Shown: in pieces, positions 15,340-22,926 of the stretch
Layout: every line of letters starts with the position of its first letter
Position numbering within the stretch: the stretch's first letter is position 1
NCBI RefSeq assembly: GCF_019458805.1
Contig: NZ_JAIBOA010000018.1
Location: forward strand, 99,187-163,186
Reading direction: 5' to 3'
Length of the DNA: 64,000 nt
From: Actinomadura parmotrematis
GTDB lineage: Bacteria; Actinomycetota; Actinomycetes; Streptosporangiales; Streptosporangiaceae
The notes under the pieces: model-generated
Database searches by the model: none
What the model was told of the DNA's origin: nothing
Seen by the model: the letters and a program-made list of their open reading frames with translations, nothing else
Position numbers and translations under genes: made by a program

Positions 15340-16791
15340 GTGAGTCGAGAAGGTGTGACGCCGCAGAGCGAGGATTTCTCCGCCTGGTACAACGAGCTGG
15401 TGATCCAGTCCCAGCTGGTGGACCGTGGACCGGTGCGGGGCACGATGGTCATCCGCCCGTACGGGTACCGGATCTGGGAGCTGCTCCAGGCCGACCTGGA
15501 CCGGCGCATCAAGGAGGCCGGGCACGACAACGCCTGCTTCCCGATGTTCATCCCGGAGTCCTACCTGAAGCGCGAGGCCGAGCACGTCGAGGGCTTCTCG
15601 CCGGAGCTCGCCGTCGTCACCATCGCCGGCGGCAAGGAGCTGGAGGAGCCGCTCGTCGTGCGGCCGACCTCCGAGACGGTCATCGGCGAGTACATGGCCA
15701 AGTGGATCGACTCGCACCGCGACCTGCCGCTGCTGCTGAACCAGTGGGCCAACGTGGTCCGCTGGGAGATGCGGCCCCGCATGTTCCTGCGCACCACCGA
15801 GTTCCTCTGGCAGGAGGGCCACACCGCCCACCTGGACGAGGCCGACGCGATGCGCGAGACGATGTGGGCGCTCCAGGACGCCTACGCCGCCGTCGCCCGC
15901 GACCTCGCCGCGATGCCCGTCGTGCCGGGCGAGAAGACGCCGGGCGAGCGGTTCGCCGGCGCCGTCCGCACGTACACGATCGAGGCGATGATGCGCGACG
16001 GCCGCGCGCTGCAGGCCGGCACGTCGCACTACCTCGGCACCAACTTCGCCAAGGCGTTCGAGATCCAGTACCAGGACGAGGCGGGCAGGCTGACGCTCGC
16101 CCACACCACGTCCTGGGGCATGAGCACCCGCATGATCGGCGGCGTGATCATGACGCACGGCGACGACAAGGGCCTGGTGCTGCCGCCGCGGCTGGCGCCC
16201 TACCAGGTCGTCATCGTCCCGATCGGCCGCAAGGAGCAGGGCGAGGAGGCCGCCGCGGAGGCGCGCCGCCTCGGCCAGGCGATCCGGTCGATGGGCATCC
16301 GCGTGCACGTCGACGACAACCGGCCGCAGCTCTCGCCCGGCTTCAAGTTCAACGAGTGGGAGCTGCGCGGCGTCCCGGTCCGCATCGAGCTCGGCAAGCG
16401 CGACATCGACAACGGCGTCGCGACGCTCGCCCGCCGGCTGCCGACCGTCGAGGGCCAGGGCAAGGAGCAGATCCCGCTCGACAAGCTGCCCGAGCTGCTG
16501 CCCGGCATCCTCGCCGAGTTCCAGCGGTTCCTCTACGACCGCGCGGAGGCGTTCCGCGAGGAGCACACCGCCGACGTCGACACCTGGGACGCGTTCGCCG
16601 CGCAGGTCGCGGGCGGCTGGGCGCGCGCGTTCCACTGCGGCCGCACCGCGTGCGAGGACGAGATCAAGGCCGAGACGGCCGCGACGCCGCGCTGCATCCC
16701 GCTGGACGCGCCGCAGGAGTCCGGCGCCTGCGTCAAGTGCGGGCAGCCGTCCGCCTACGGCAAGCGCGTGATCTTCGGCAAGGCGTACTAG
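15340..16791 (+). CDS. proS: Proline--tRNA ligase, archaeal/eukaryotic type
   Basis: About 483 aa from GTG 15340 (GTG 15355 possible). It lacks the editing insertion and has motif 1 VIRPYGYRIWELLQ, motif 2 WANVVRWEMRPRMFLRTTEFLWQEGHTAH and motif 3 TTSWGMSTRMIGGVIMTHGDD. The C-terminal extension carries HCGRTACEDEIKAE and SGACVKCGQPSAYG, four cysteines for the zinc-binding domain of this class. It ends in the typical Tyr (GKAY). It also charges tRNAPro, but differs in active-site shape and in sensitivity to prolyl-adenylate analogues. Having both types side by side suggests backup or self-protection. A strong hairpin follows at 16794. Confidence 0.95.
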   Translation: MSREGVTPQSEDFSAWYNELVIQSQLVDRGPVRGTMVIRPYGYRIWELLQADLDRRIKEAGHDNACFPMFIPESYLKREAEHVEGFSPELAVVTIAGGKELEEPLVVRPTSETVIGEYMAKWIDSHRDLPLLLNQWANVVRWEMRPRMFLRTTEFLWQEGHTAHLDEADAMRETMWALQDAYAAVARDLAAMPVVPGEKTPGERFAGAVRTYTIEAMMRDGRALQAGTSHYLGTNFAKAFEIQYQDEAGRLTLAHTTSWGMSTRMIGGVIMTHGDDKGLVLPPRLAPYQVVIVPIGRKEQGEEAAAEARRLGQAIRSMGIRVHVDDNRPQLSPGFKFNEWELRGVPVRIELGKRDIDNGVATLARRLPTVEGQGKEQIPLDKLPELLPGILAEFQRFLYDRAEAFREEHTADVDTWDAFAAQVAGGWARAFHCGRTACEDEIKAETAATPRCIPLDAPQESGACVKCGQPSAYGKRVIFGKAY

Positions 16792-16793
16792 GA

Positions 16794-16842
16794 CGCGACG
16801 AGGCCGCCCGTCCCGGAGTCAGGGGCGGGCGGCCTCGTCGCG
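16794..16842. terminator. Bidirectional terminator between ProRS and DUF6328 gene
   Basis: A perfect 17-bp GC-rich stem (16794-16810 with 16826-16842) closes a 15-base loop. It starts 3 bases after the synthetase stop and ends 6 bases before the stop of the convergent gene, so it can serve both. Confidence 0.8.
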
Positions 16843-16847
16843 TGCGG

Positions 16848-17441
16848 TCAGTTCTTGCGCGGCCCGGCGGCCTCGTCCAGGTCGTCGGCCTTCTCCTGCT
16901 CGGCGGCGTCGCGCATGGTCCGCCGCTCGCCCGCGGCGACCTCGCCGTCGCGGCGCTCGGGGTGCCGGTCGGCGGCGCGGCGCGTCAGCACCGGCTGCAC
17001 GAACCACACCCAGGACGTCAGCAGGCCGATCACGAGGACGGTCGCCCAGGCCGCCCAGCCGTTGGTCAGCGACTCGATGATCAGCGTGGTGGAGGCGGTG
17101 ATCGACACCGCCAGCCCGACCGCGGCGACGATGCCGAACCGGTTGGCGCGCCGGATCAGCAGCGCCTTCTGCCCGGCCTGGAACAGGATCCGGTGCTGGA
17201 TCACCGGGGCGATGAAGCAGATCGAGGCGAGCGCGGCGGCGAACAGCGCCACGTAGAACAGCCACTTGCCGACGCCGTCGACCTCGTGGAAGCGGGCCGC
17301 GTAGGGGACGGTCAGCAGGAAGGCGAACAGGACCTGCACGCCGGTGACCGCCACGCGGAACCCTTGCAGGAGCTCGATGAGCTGCCGGTCGAGCCGCTCG
17401 TGCTCGGTCTCGTCGCGCTTGGGCCGTTCACTGTTCGCCAT
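16848..17441 (-). CDS. DUF6328 family membrane protein
   Basis: A 197-aa protein. A charged N-terminus (KRDETEHERLDRQLIELLQGFRVAVTGVQVLFAFLL) leads into the first of four membrane helices: about 32-50, 62-82, 106-124 and 130-148. A long, polar and charged C-terminal tail of about 50 residues is predicted inside. The ERLDRQLIELLQGFRVA-GVQVLFAFLLTVP block is characteristic of DUF6328 proteins, common in actinobacteria and without a known role. It is a single gene ended by the bidirectional terminator. Confidence 0.75.
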   Translation of the reverse strand: MANSERPKRDETEHERLDRQLIELLQGFRVAVTGVQVLFAFLLTVPYAARFHEVDGVGKWLFYVALFAAALASICFIAPVIQHRILFQAGQKALLIRRANRFGIVAAVGLAVSITASTTLIIESLTNGWAAWATVLVIGLLTSWVWFVQPVLTRRAADRHPERRDGEVAAGERRTMRDAAEQEKADDLDEAAGPRKN

Positions 17442-17508
17442 GCGCCGGGCTTACCCCGACAAATGTAGTTAATGCACCGCTCACCTGGCGTTCTCTCCGC
17501 GGACGGCG

Positions 17509-19419
17509 TCAGTTCAGCGACGGCGGCCGGACGCGCAGCGCCAGCATCGACACGTCGTCGCGCAGGTCGCCGTCGGAGAACTCCAGCAGCACCCGCTCGA
17601 CCGCGTCCAGCATGCCCTGCACGGGACCGCCGGCGTTGCCGGCGAGCGCCTCCAGCAGCCGCTCCTGGCCGAACTCCTGCCGGGTGAGGTCGCACGCCTC
17701 CAGCACCCCGTCCGAGTGCAGGAACAGCGTGTCGCCGGGGCCGAGCTCGATGCTGTCGAGACCCGCCTCGAAGTCCTCGAACAGGCCGAGCGGGACGCCG
17801 CCGCGCGAGGCCGTCCTGATCACCCCGTCGGCGCGGATCACGATCGCCGGCGGGTGCCCGGCGATGCCGAGCCGCACCGTGACGCCGTCCTCGCGGACCG
17901 CGAGGGCCGCCATGACCGCCGTCACGAACCGGTCCTGGTCGAGCAGCGACTCGTTGACCATGGCCAGCACGTCGGCGGGCGCGTCCTTCCACCGCGACAC
18001 GAGGCGCACCCCGTGCCGCGCGGTGGAGGTGACCGCCGCCGCGTCCTCGCCCTTGCCGCACACGTCGCCGAGGACGAGGCCCCAGCCGCCCGGCGTCGGG
18101 AACACGTCGTAGAAGTCGCCGCCGACCTCGGCGCCGTGCGTGGCGGCCAGGTAGCGGGCCGCCAGGTCGACGCCGGGGATCTGCGGCAGGCTCTTCGGCA
18201 GCAGGCTCGCCTGGAGGGTGTCGGCGACCTCGGCGCGCCGCCGGTACAGCCGGGACGCGCGGATCACCAGCGCCAGGTAGCGGCCGAGGCGCTGCACGAC
18301 CGACAGGTCCCGCAGGTCGAACGGGCCGTGCTCGCCGCTGCCCGCCAGCGTGATCGCGCCGATGCAGCGGTCGCCGTCCTCGATCGGCACGCAGAGGACC
18401 GAGGTCGCGCCGATCAGGGAGAGCACCGGGCGGCCGTCCGGGCAGGTGCCGAGGAGCTTCAGGTCCTCCACGTTCGGCCGCAGGGCGCTCTGCCGCGTCG
18501 TGTAGACGGTGTGGGGGAGCGTTCCGGCGGCCGGGTCGAGGGTCTCCAGGACGCGCGCCGCCTCGTGCGTGCGCTCGTCCTCGGCGGCGCCCATCACCAC
18601 CTGGCGGCGCAGCGTGCGCGCGGCGGCGCCGGGCGCGCCCGGCTCGGGCACGGTGATGTCGATCAGCGCCCAGTCGGCCAGCTCGGCGGCGAGCAGCCGG
18701 GCGCAGCGCCGCACCGCGACGGTCTCGTTGAACACCGGCTCGTCGAGCAGCAGCTCGCTCGCGGTGGCGAGCACGTCCATGCGGTGCACCAGCGCCGCGA
18801 CGGCCTCGTCGTCGACCGGCGCGGCCCGCTCGGCGCGGTCGCCGGCGTCGTCGGTCGGGGTGGTCGTCGGGCCCGCGACGGCGATCACCATCGGGTCGGG
18901 CTCGCCGGGGATCCACACCCGGGTGAGCGTCACCACCGCGTCGATCGGGCGCTCGCGGCCGAGGAACCGCACCGGCACCCGGCGCCGCTTGCCGGTCCGC
19001 ACCACCGACGCGAGCTGCGAGCGGAGCGCCGCCCGCGACGGCAGGTCGCAGAACGCGGTGAACTGCTTGCCCGACACGTAGCCCGAGGAGGTGCCGAGCA
19101 GCGCCGCGGCCTGCTTGTTCACCCGGCGGACGCTGGTGTCGCGGTCCAGCACGAACATCGGGACCGGCGCGTCGGAGAACACCGCGCGCAGCACCCGCCG
19201 CTCGGACTCGGCCGCCGCCGCGCCGCCGCCCGCGCCGCCCTGGCCGTTGCCGACGGCGCGGAGCGCGGTGAGCGCGAACTCCAGCTCCTCCAGCGCCGCG
19301 TCCAGCGTCGCGCGGGTGTCGGCGGCCGGCATCCCGGCGGCCTCGCGCAGCTCGCCGATCCGGCCCTCCAGCTCGGAGATCTCGCGCAGGATCGTCTCAG
19401 GTTCGAGCTGATCGGGCAT
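17509..19419 (-). CDS. PAS-GAF-SpoIIE (PP2C) phosphatase
   Basis: A 636-aa cytoplasmic regulator; ATG 19419 follows AGGGGGAG. A coiled helical start (residues 1-60) precedes a PAS domain (about 75-175, SDAPVPMFVLDRDTSVRRVNKQAAALLG). A GAF domain follows (about 215-385, SVLCVPIEDGDRCIGAITLAG), then a SpoIIE/PP2C phosphatase domain (about 405-636) with GGDFYDVFPTPGGWGLVLGDVCGKG, LGIAGHPPAIV and GDTLFLHSDGVLEA. The metal-binding aspartates are in place. Such enzymes dephosphorylate STAS-type anti-anti-sigma proteins; the STAS protein at 37693 is a possible substrate in this window. There is no kinase-type ATPase domain in this one. Confidence 0.9.
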   Translation of the reverse strand: MPDQLEPETILREISELEGRIGELREAAGMPAADTRATLDAALEELEFALTALRAVGNGQGGAGGGAAAAESERRVLRAVFSDAPVPMFVLDRDTSVRRVNKQAAALLGTSSGYVSGKQFTAFCDLPSRAALRSQLASVVRTGKRRRVPVRFLGRERPIDAVVTLTRVWIPGEPDPMVIAVAGPTTTPTDDAGDRAERAAPVDDEAVAALVHRMDVLATASELLLDEPVFNETVAVRRCARLLAAELADWALIDITVPEPGAPGAAARTLRRQVVMGAAEDERTHEAARVLETLDPAAGTLPHTVYTTRQSALRPNVEDLKLLGTCPDGRPVLSLIGATSVLCVPIEDGDRCIGAITLAGSGEHGPFDLRDLSVVQRLGRYLALVIRASRLYRRRAEVADTLQASLLPKSLPQIPGVDLAARYLAATHGAEVGGDFYDVFPTPGGWGLVLGDVCGKGEDAAAVTSTARHGVRLVSRWKDAPADVLAMVNESLLDQDRFVTAVMAALAVREDGVTVRLGIAGHPPAIVIRADGVIRTASRGGVPLGLFEDFEAGLDSIELGPGDTLFLHSDGVLEACDLTRQEFGQERLLEALAGNAGGPVQGMLDAVERVLLEFSDGDLRDDVSMLALRVRPPSLN

Positions 19420-19626
19420 CGAGGCTCCCCCTTGGGTTCTTCGAGCGGGCACGGCGGGGCGGGACCACGGGAGGGGACGGGTCGCGGGCCGCCCGGCAGG
19501 GCTTGTGGACAGGGTAGGCGGTCGGGGGAGGCGGTCCGGCGGGATCGCCGAGCGCAGCCTATTCCCCAACGGCGCATAGGGCCTAGTTCGGATGTTGCGG
19601 ACGCGTCGGGCGGGGCGGCGGGGACG

Positions 19627-20352
19627 TCAGAGCAGCCCCTGATCACCGACGATGCGCTGCGCGAGCGCCGTCAGCTTCACGTGCCGGGTCTGGGAGATCC
19701 GGCGCATCTCGGCGAACGCCTGGTCGGCGTCGCAGCCGAGCGAGTGCATGAGGATGCCCTTGGCCTGGTCGACGATCGCCCGCGACTCCACGGCCTCCTG
19801 GAGCTGCACGGCCGTCCGGTGCACCTGGCCGTACTGCAGGGAGTTGGACACCGCCGCGGTGCCCTGCGCGACGAGCAGCGCGGCGAGGGCCTGCTGCCCC
19901 GGCAGCAGCGCCCGCGGCGTCACCCCGTACAGGGTGAGGGTGACGAGGACGGGCTCGTTCAGGTGCGGGGTGGTGGCGAAGCTGCGCACCCCGCGGCGGA
20001 GCAGGTCGGCCATCGCCTCCGGCCAGCGGGCCTCGGCCAGGATGTCGTCGGAGCTGAGGGCGCGGCGCTCCTGCACCACCTCGAAGATCGGGCCGGTGCC
20101 GCGGGCCAGCTGCCGGTCGACGGCCTCGGCGAGGTCGGGATGGCTCGCCGCCGAGGCGAGCGGCTCGGGCCGCTCGCCGCCGTCGCCGAGCGACCAGCGG
20201 ACGCTGGAGGCGCCCGCCGCGCCCGGGACCGCGCGGGTGGCGAGCTCGGTGACGCGGTGCAGCGTGCCGATGTCGGAGGACTCGCCCACCATCCCGAGAT
20301 GGGCGATCTCCAGCGCGAGCTGGTCGGTGAGAACGGCATCGGTGGTCGGCAC
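19627..20352 (-). CDS. GAF-ANTAR domain transcription antitermination regulator
   Basis: A 241-aa protein. Residues 1-165 form a GAF-like sensor (TELATRAVPGAAGASSVRWSLG, later HLNEPVLVTLTLYG). Residues 175-235 form an ANTAR RNA-binding domain with QLQEAVESRAIVDQAKGILM and AFAEMRRISQTRHVKLTALAQRIV, including the conserved Ala and aromatic positions. ANTAR proteins bind paired hexaloop hairpins in nascent RNA and prevent termination. It sits between the SpoIIE phosphatase and the CBS protein on the same strand but 200 and 80 bases away, so it may be a separate unit. Targets are unknown. Confidence 0.85.
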   Translation of the reverse strand: MPTTDAVLTDQLALEIAHLGMVGESSDIGTLHRVTELATRAVPGAAGASSVRWSLGDGGERPEPLASAASHPDLAEAVDRQLARGTGPIFEVVQERRALSSDDILAEARWPEAMADLLRRGVRSFATTPHLNEPVLVTLTLYGVTPRALLPGQQALAALLVAQGTAAVSNSLQYGQVHRTAVQLQEAVESRAIVDQAKGILMHSLGCDADQAFAEMRRISQTRHVKLTALAQRIVGDQGLL

Positions 20353-20431
20353 GGCTTCGACCGTATCCTGTGGGTCGGACGTTTCGCACTGCCCCCGGAG
20401 TCGCGCTCGTCTCTCCTCGCCGGGAGCGGGC

Positions 20432-20872
20432 TCAGGCGCTCGGGGGCGCCTTGGCGATCTCCGCGAGGAGGGGCGCGGCGTCCGCCGTGAGCGCCAGGTC
20501 GCCGATCGTGACGATGCCGACGGGCCGGTGCGCGCCGTCCACCACGGGCAGGCGGCGCACGGCCCGCTCGCGCATCAGCCGGACCGCGGTGTCGGTGTCG
20601 TCGTCGGGGCCGACGGTGACGAGGTCGGCGGTGCAGATCTCGCCGAGCGGGGTGAGGGCGGTATCGCGCCGCTCGGCGACCGCCCGGACCACGATGTCGC
20701 GGTCGGTGACCATGCCGCAGAGCCGCCCGGCGTAGGTGACCAGCACGTCGCCGACGCCCTCGTCGCGCATGACGCGGGCGGCCTCGGACAGCGTGGCGCT
20801 CAGCGGGAGGGACTGCGGGCCGGCGGTCATGACGTCGCTCACTCTCCGTGACATAGCCTGCACAACTCCCAT
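20432..20872 (-). CDS. Two-CBS-domain protein
   Basis: A 146-aa protein made of a CBS pair: first SRRVSDVMTAGPQSLPLSATLSEAARVM to VTDRDIVVRAV, then GEICTADLVTVGPDDDTDTAVRLM to GIVTIGDLAL. Such stand-alone pairs bind adenosine nucleotides and act as small energy sensors or hypoxia/dormancy-response proteins. The start is ambiguous between ATG 20872, GTG 20863 and ATG 20854; a GGGAG lies before the latter two. No other domain is attached, so it must work through a partner protein. Confidence 0.85.
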   Translation of the reverse strand: MGVVQAMSRRVSDVMTAGPQSLPLSATLSEAARVMRDEGVGDVLVTYAGRLCGMVTDRDIVVRAVAERRDTALTPLGEICTADLVTVGPDDDTDTAVRLMRERAVRRLPVVDGAHRPVGIVTIGDLALTADAAPLLAEIAKAPPSA

Positions 20873-20941
20873 CCTCGGAGATCGCCGCCGCTCCCCGGCG
20901 CGCCCGTACCCGCGCGCGGCCGGGCTATGCGGAACGCGCGC

Positions 20942-21325
20942 TCAAAACGCGAACAGCGCGCCGGTCCGGGCGCTCAGCTCGCAGCTGTTGGCGTAGCGGG
21001 CGTGGAAGGCGACCGGGGATCCGCGCCACATGCCGGAGGCGTCGGCGACGACGGGCGCGTACTCGCGGGTGCAGACGACGTCCTTCGCCGGCGCCTCGGC
21101 CCTGCCGCGCCGCTGCTCCAGCTCCCGGCAGGCGTCCTCCTTGCGGGGGTGCTCCCCGGCGGGCGGGTCGCAGCGCAGCACGACCGAGCGGGCCGCGGAG
21201 ATGTGGTCACCGGGACGCGTCAGCGCCAGCCGGACCTCGGTCCGCGGGGCGGCCGGCGGCGGGGTGGGCAGGAAGGCGAGCGCGGCGCTCGCGAGGACGG
21301 AGGCGACGAGGTGCGGCACGGACAC
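20942..21325 (-). CDS. Secreted subtilisin inhibitor-like (SSI family) protein
   Basis: A 127-aa precursor with a short signal peptide (MSVPHLVASVLASAALAFLPTP, cleavage near residue 24-30). The mature part has the SSI hallmarks: LRCDPPAGEHPRKEDACREL, then DVVCTREYAPVVADASGMWRG, and ANSCELSARTGALFAF at the end. Four cysteines fit the two disulfides of the family. Aligning CTREYAPV with the SSI reactive loop (C-P-M-V-Y-D-P-V) puts Arg at P1. This predicts inhibition of trypsin-like rather than subtilisin-like proteases. It probably restrains secreted proteases during growth and development. Confidence 0.85.
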   Translation of the reverse strand: MSVPHLVASVLASAALAFLPTPPPAAPRTEVRLALTRPGDHISAARSVVLRCDPPAGEHPRKEDACRELEQRRGRAEAPAKDVVCTREYAPVVADASGMWRGSPVAFHARYANSCELSARTGALFAF

Positions 21326-21408
21326 TCCCGATGATCGGAACCCAGGGTGTCGCCCAATGTATCCGTGCCGCTACTTAAAGTGCCCGACGTTCGGCGGCGA
21401 CACTGGGG

Positions 21409-22389
21409 TCATGCGGCGAGCGCAGCGGCCCGGTCGTGGCCGGCCAGCGCCTCCCGGAGCTGCTTGCGGCCCCGGTGCAGGCGCGACATCACCGTGCCGA
21501 TGGGCGTGCCCATCATCTCGGCGATCTCCTTGTAGGCGTAGCCCTCCACGTCGGCGAGATAGACGGCGTCCCGGAAGTCGGCGGGCAGCGCTCGCAGCGC
21601 GGCCACCACCGCCTGGTCGGGGATGCGGTCCAGCGCCTCGTGCTCGGCCGAGCGGAACCCGGCCGCGTGCGCCTCGGCCTGCGCGATCTGCCACTCCTCC
21701 AGCTCCTCCGACCCCGCCCGCTGCGGCTCGCGCTGCTTCTTGCGGTAGGTGTTGATGAAGTTGTTGGTGAGGATGCGGTGCAGCCACGCCTTGAGGTTGG
21801 TGCCCTCCTTGAACTGGTGGAAGTTGACGTAGGCCTTGGCCAGCGTCTCCTGCACCAGGTCCTCGGCGTCGGCGGGGTTGCGGGTCATCCGCACGGCGCT
21901 CGCGTACAGCGGCGTGGCGAGCGGCAGCACGTCCCGCTCGTAGCGCTCGGCGCTGCCGCCGCCGTGCGCGGCACCGCCCTGCGCGTCGAGGCCCTGCGCG
22001 TCGCGGCCGTCGATGCCGTCGCCGGCCTGGGCGGGCACCTGCGCGACGTCCCGGCGCCGTTCGCCGGGGCGCGCGTCGCGGATCTCGGTGCGCATCTCGG
22101 TGCGCATCTCGGTGCGCATCTCGGTGCGCATCTCGGTGCGCATCTCGGTGCGCATCTCGGTGCGCATCTCGGTGCGCATCTCGGTGCGCATCTCGGTGCG
22201 CATCTCGGTGCGGACGCCGTCGTGGCGGGCGTCGTGGCGGGCGTCGGGGCGGGTGTCGTCGGGGCGGATGTCACGGTGCGCGTCGGCGGGCCGGGCGGCG
22301 TCACGGAGGGGGCGACGGGTGTCGCGCCCGTCCGCGGTGCTCCGGCCGGCGGGCACCTGGATCTCCGGCGTGGTCGCTGCAGTGGCCAT
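21409..22389 (-). CDS. SigR-like ECF sigma factor with repeat-bearing N-terminal extension
   Basis: A 326-aa protein; ATG 22389 follows AGGGGGAG. Residues about 148-320 are a sigma factor close to SigR/SigH: ASAVRMTRNPADAEDLVQETLAKAYVNFHQF (region 2), TNLKAWLHRILTNNFINTYRKKQREP, and region 4 RDAVYLADVEGYAYKEIAEMMGTPIGTVMSRLHRGRK. SigR factors direct thiol-oxidative stress genes. The first 145 residues are an odd polar extension containing ten RTEM units and one RTEI (residues 60-103). SigR genes are normally followed by the zinc anti-sigma gene rsrA; here the next gene on the strand is the SSI inhibitor. An internal start producing a short form is possible. Confidence 0.85.
   Translation of the reverse strand: MATAATTPEIQVPAGRSTADGRDTRRPLRDAARPADAHRDIRPDDTRPDARHDARHDGVRTEMRTEMRTEMRTEMRTEMRTEMRTEMRTEMRTEMRTEMRTEIRDARPGERRRDVAQVPAQAGDGIDGRDAQGLDAQGGAAHGGGSAERYERDVLPLATPLYASAVRMTRNPADAEDLVQETLAKAYVNFHQFKEGTNLKAWLHRILTNNFINTYRKKQREPQRAGSEELEEWQIAQAEAHAAGFRSAEHEALDRIPDQAVVAALRALPADFRDAVYLADVEGYAYKEIAEMMGTPIGTVMSRLHRGRKQLREALAGHDRAAALAA
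22082..22213. repeat. 12-bp tandem repeat, 11 units, inside the sigma gene
   Basis: Eleven direct copies of ATCTCGGTGCGC (plus strand) in a row. Ten are identical apart from the last edge base; the unit nearest the sigma core encodes RTEI instead of RTEM. Period 12 keeps the reading frame, so copy-number change would lengthen or shorten the protein by four residues per unit without breaking it. This is a coding minisatellite prone to slippage. Confidence 0.95.
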
Positions 22390-22926
22390 TTCGCTCCCCC
22401 TTGGTCATGGTCGACTGGCGGGCGCGTGCCGGGGACACGCGCGGGCCGGGCGGACAGCCGCCCCCCTTGGCGGTACGCCCACCGTTCCCACCGGGTTCGC
22501 CTGTAATCGGACATAAGGCTCGGCCGGGCTCCGGAGCCGGCTGCGCGTGGCGGGTGAGCCGGGCGGAGGGGGTGGCGCGCATCCGCGGTGGCCAGGGCGA
22601 CCCCGTTCGCCGGGACGTCGCGGGCCCGCTGAATCGGGCGCGACCACTCTTCGGTGGCGCTCTCGTTAGGTAAGACGCCTGGAACGGTACACGGAGTTGC
22701 GTGACCTCGCTCACAAACCCCGGGTAAACGCACCGGCGCCACCGGGCAATGCCCTAAAGCGCCGGACCAAGCGCACCCCGGAAATCTTCCCGCCGCCCGC
22801 CTCGCGTACCCCGTGTCACGGCCGGACGGCCGGACGGCCGGACGCTGGGGGCGTCCGGTCGTCCGGGTCGTGCGGAGGGGAAAGGGGCCGCGCGGGGCGG
22901 GCCGCCGGGGGCGGCCCGCCCTCGGG
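22390..22926. other. 537-bp intergenic stretch with two terminator hairpins
   Basis: No convincing gene. The left part (22390-22700) is the 5' side of the sigma gene and should hold its promoter; I could not assign a GGGAAT/GTT SigR-type site with confidence. The right part holds two hairpins downstream of the carboxypeptidase stop: a 15-bp stem with one mismatch (22831-22845 with 22851-22865, embedded in a short GGCCGGAC direct repeat) and a perfect 12-bp stem (22895-22906 with 22910-22921). Confidence 0.6.
22895..22921 (-). terminator. Terminator hairpin of the M14 carboxypeptidase gene
   Basis: A perfect 12-bp stem of G and C only with a GGG loop, beginning 6 bases past the stop codon on the minus strand. 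A second hairpin at 22831-22865 backs it up. Confidence 0.7.

Noticed and set aside
22082..22213. Short direct repeats as a possible CRISPR array
   Set aside because: The units are 12 bp with no spacers between them and code in frame for RTEM; there are no cas genes.
22818..22850. GGCCGGAC direct repeats after the carboxypeptidase gene
   Set aside because: Only three 8-bp units, and they form part of a terminator hairpin; not a separate repeat family.
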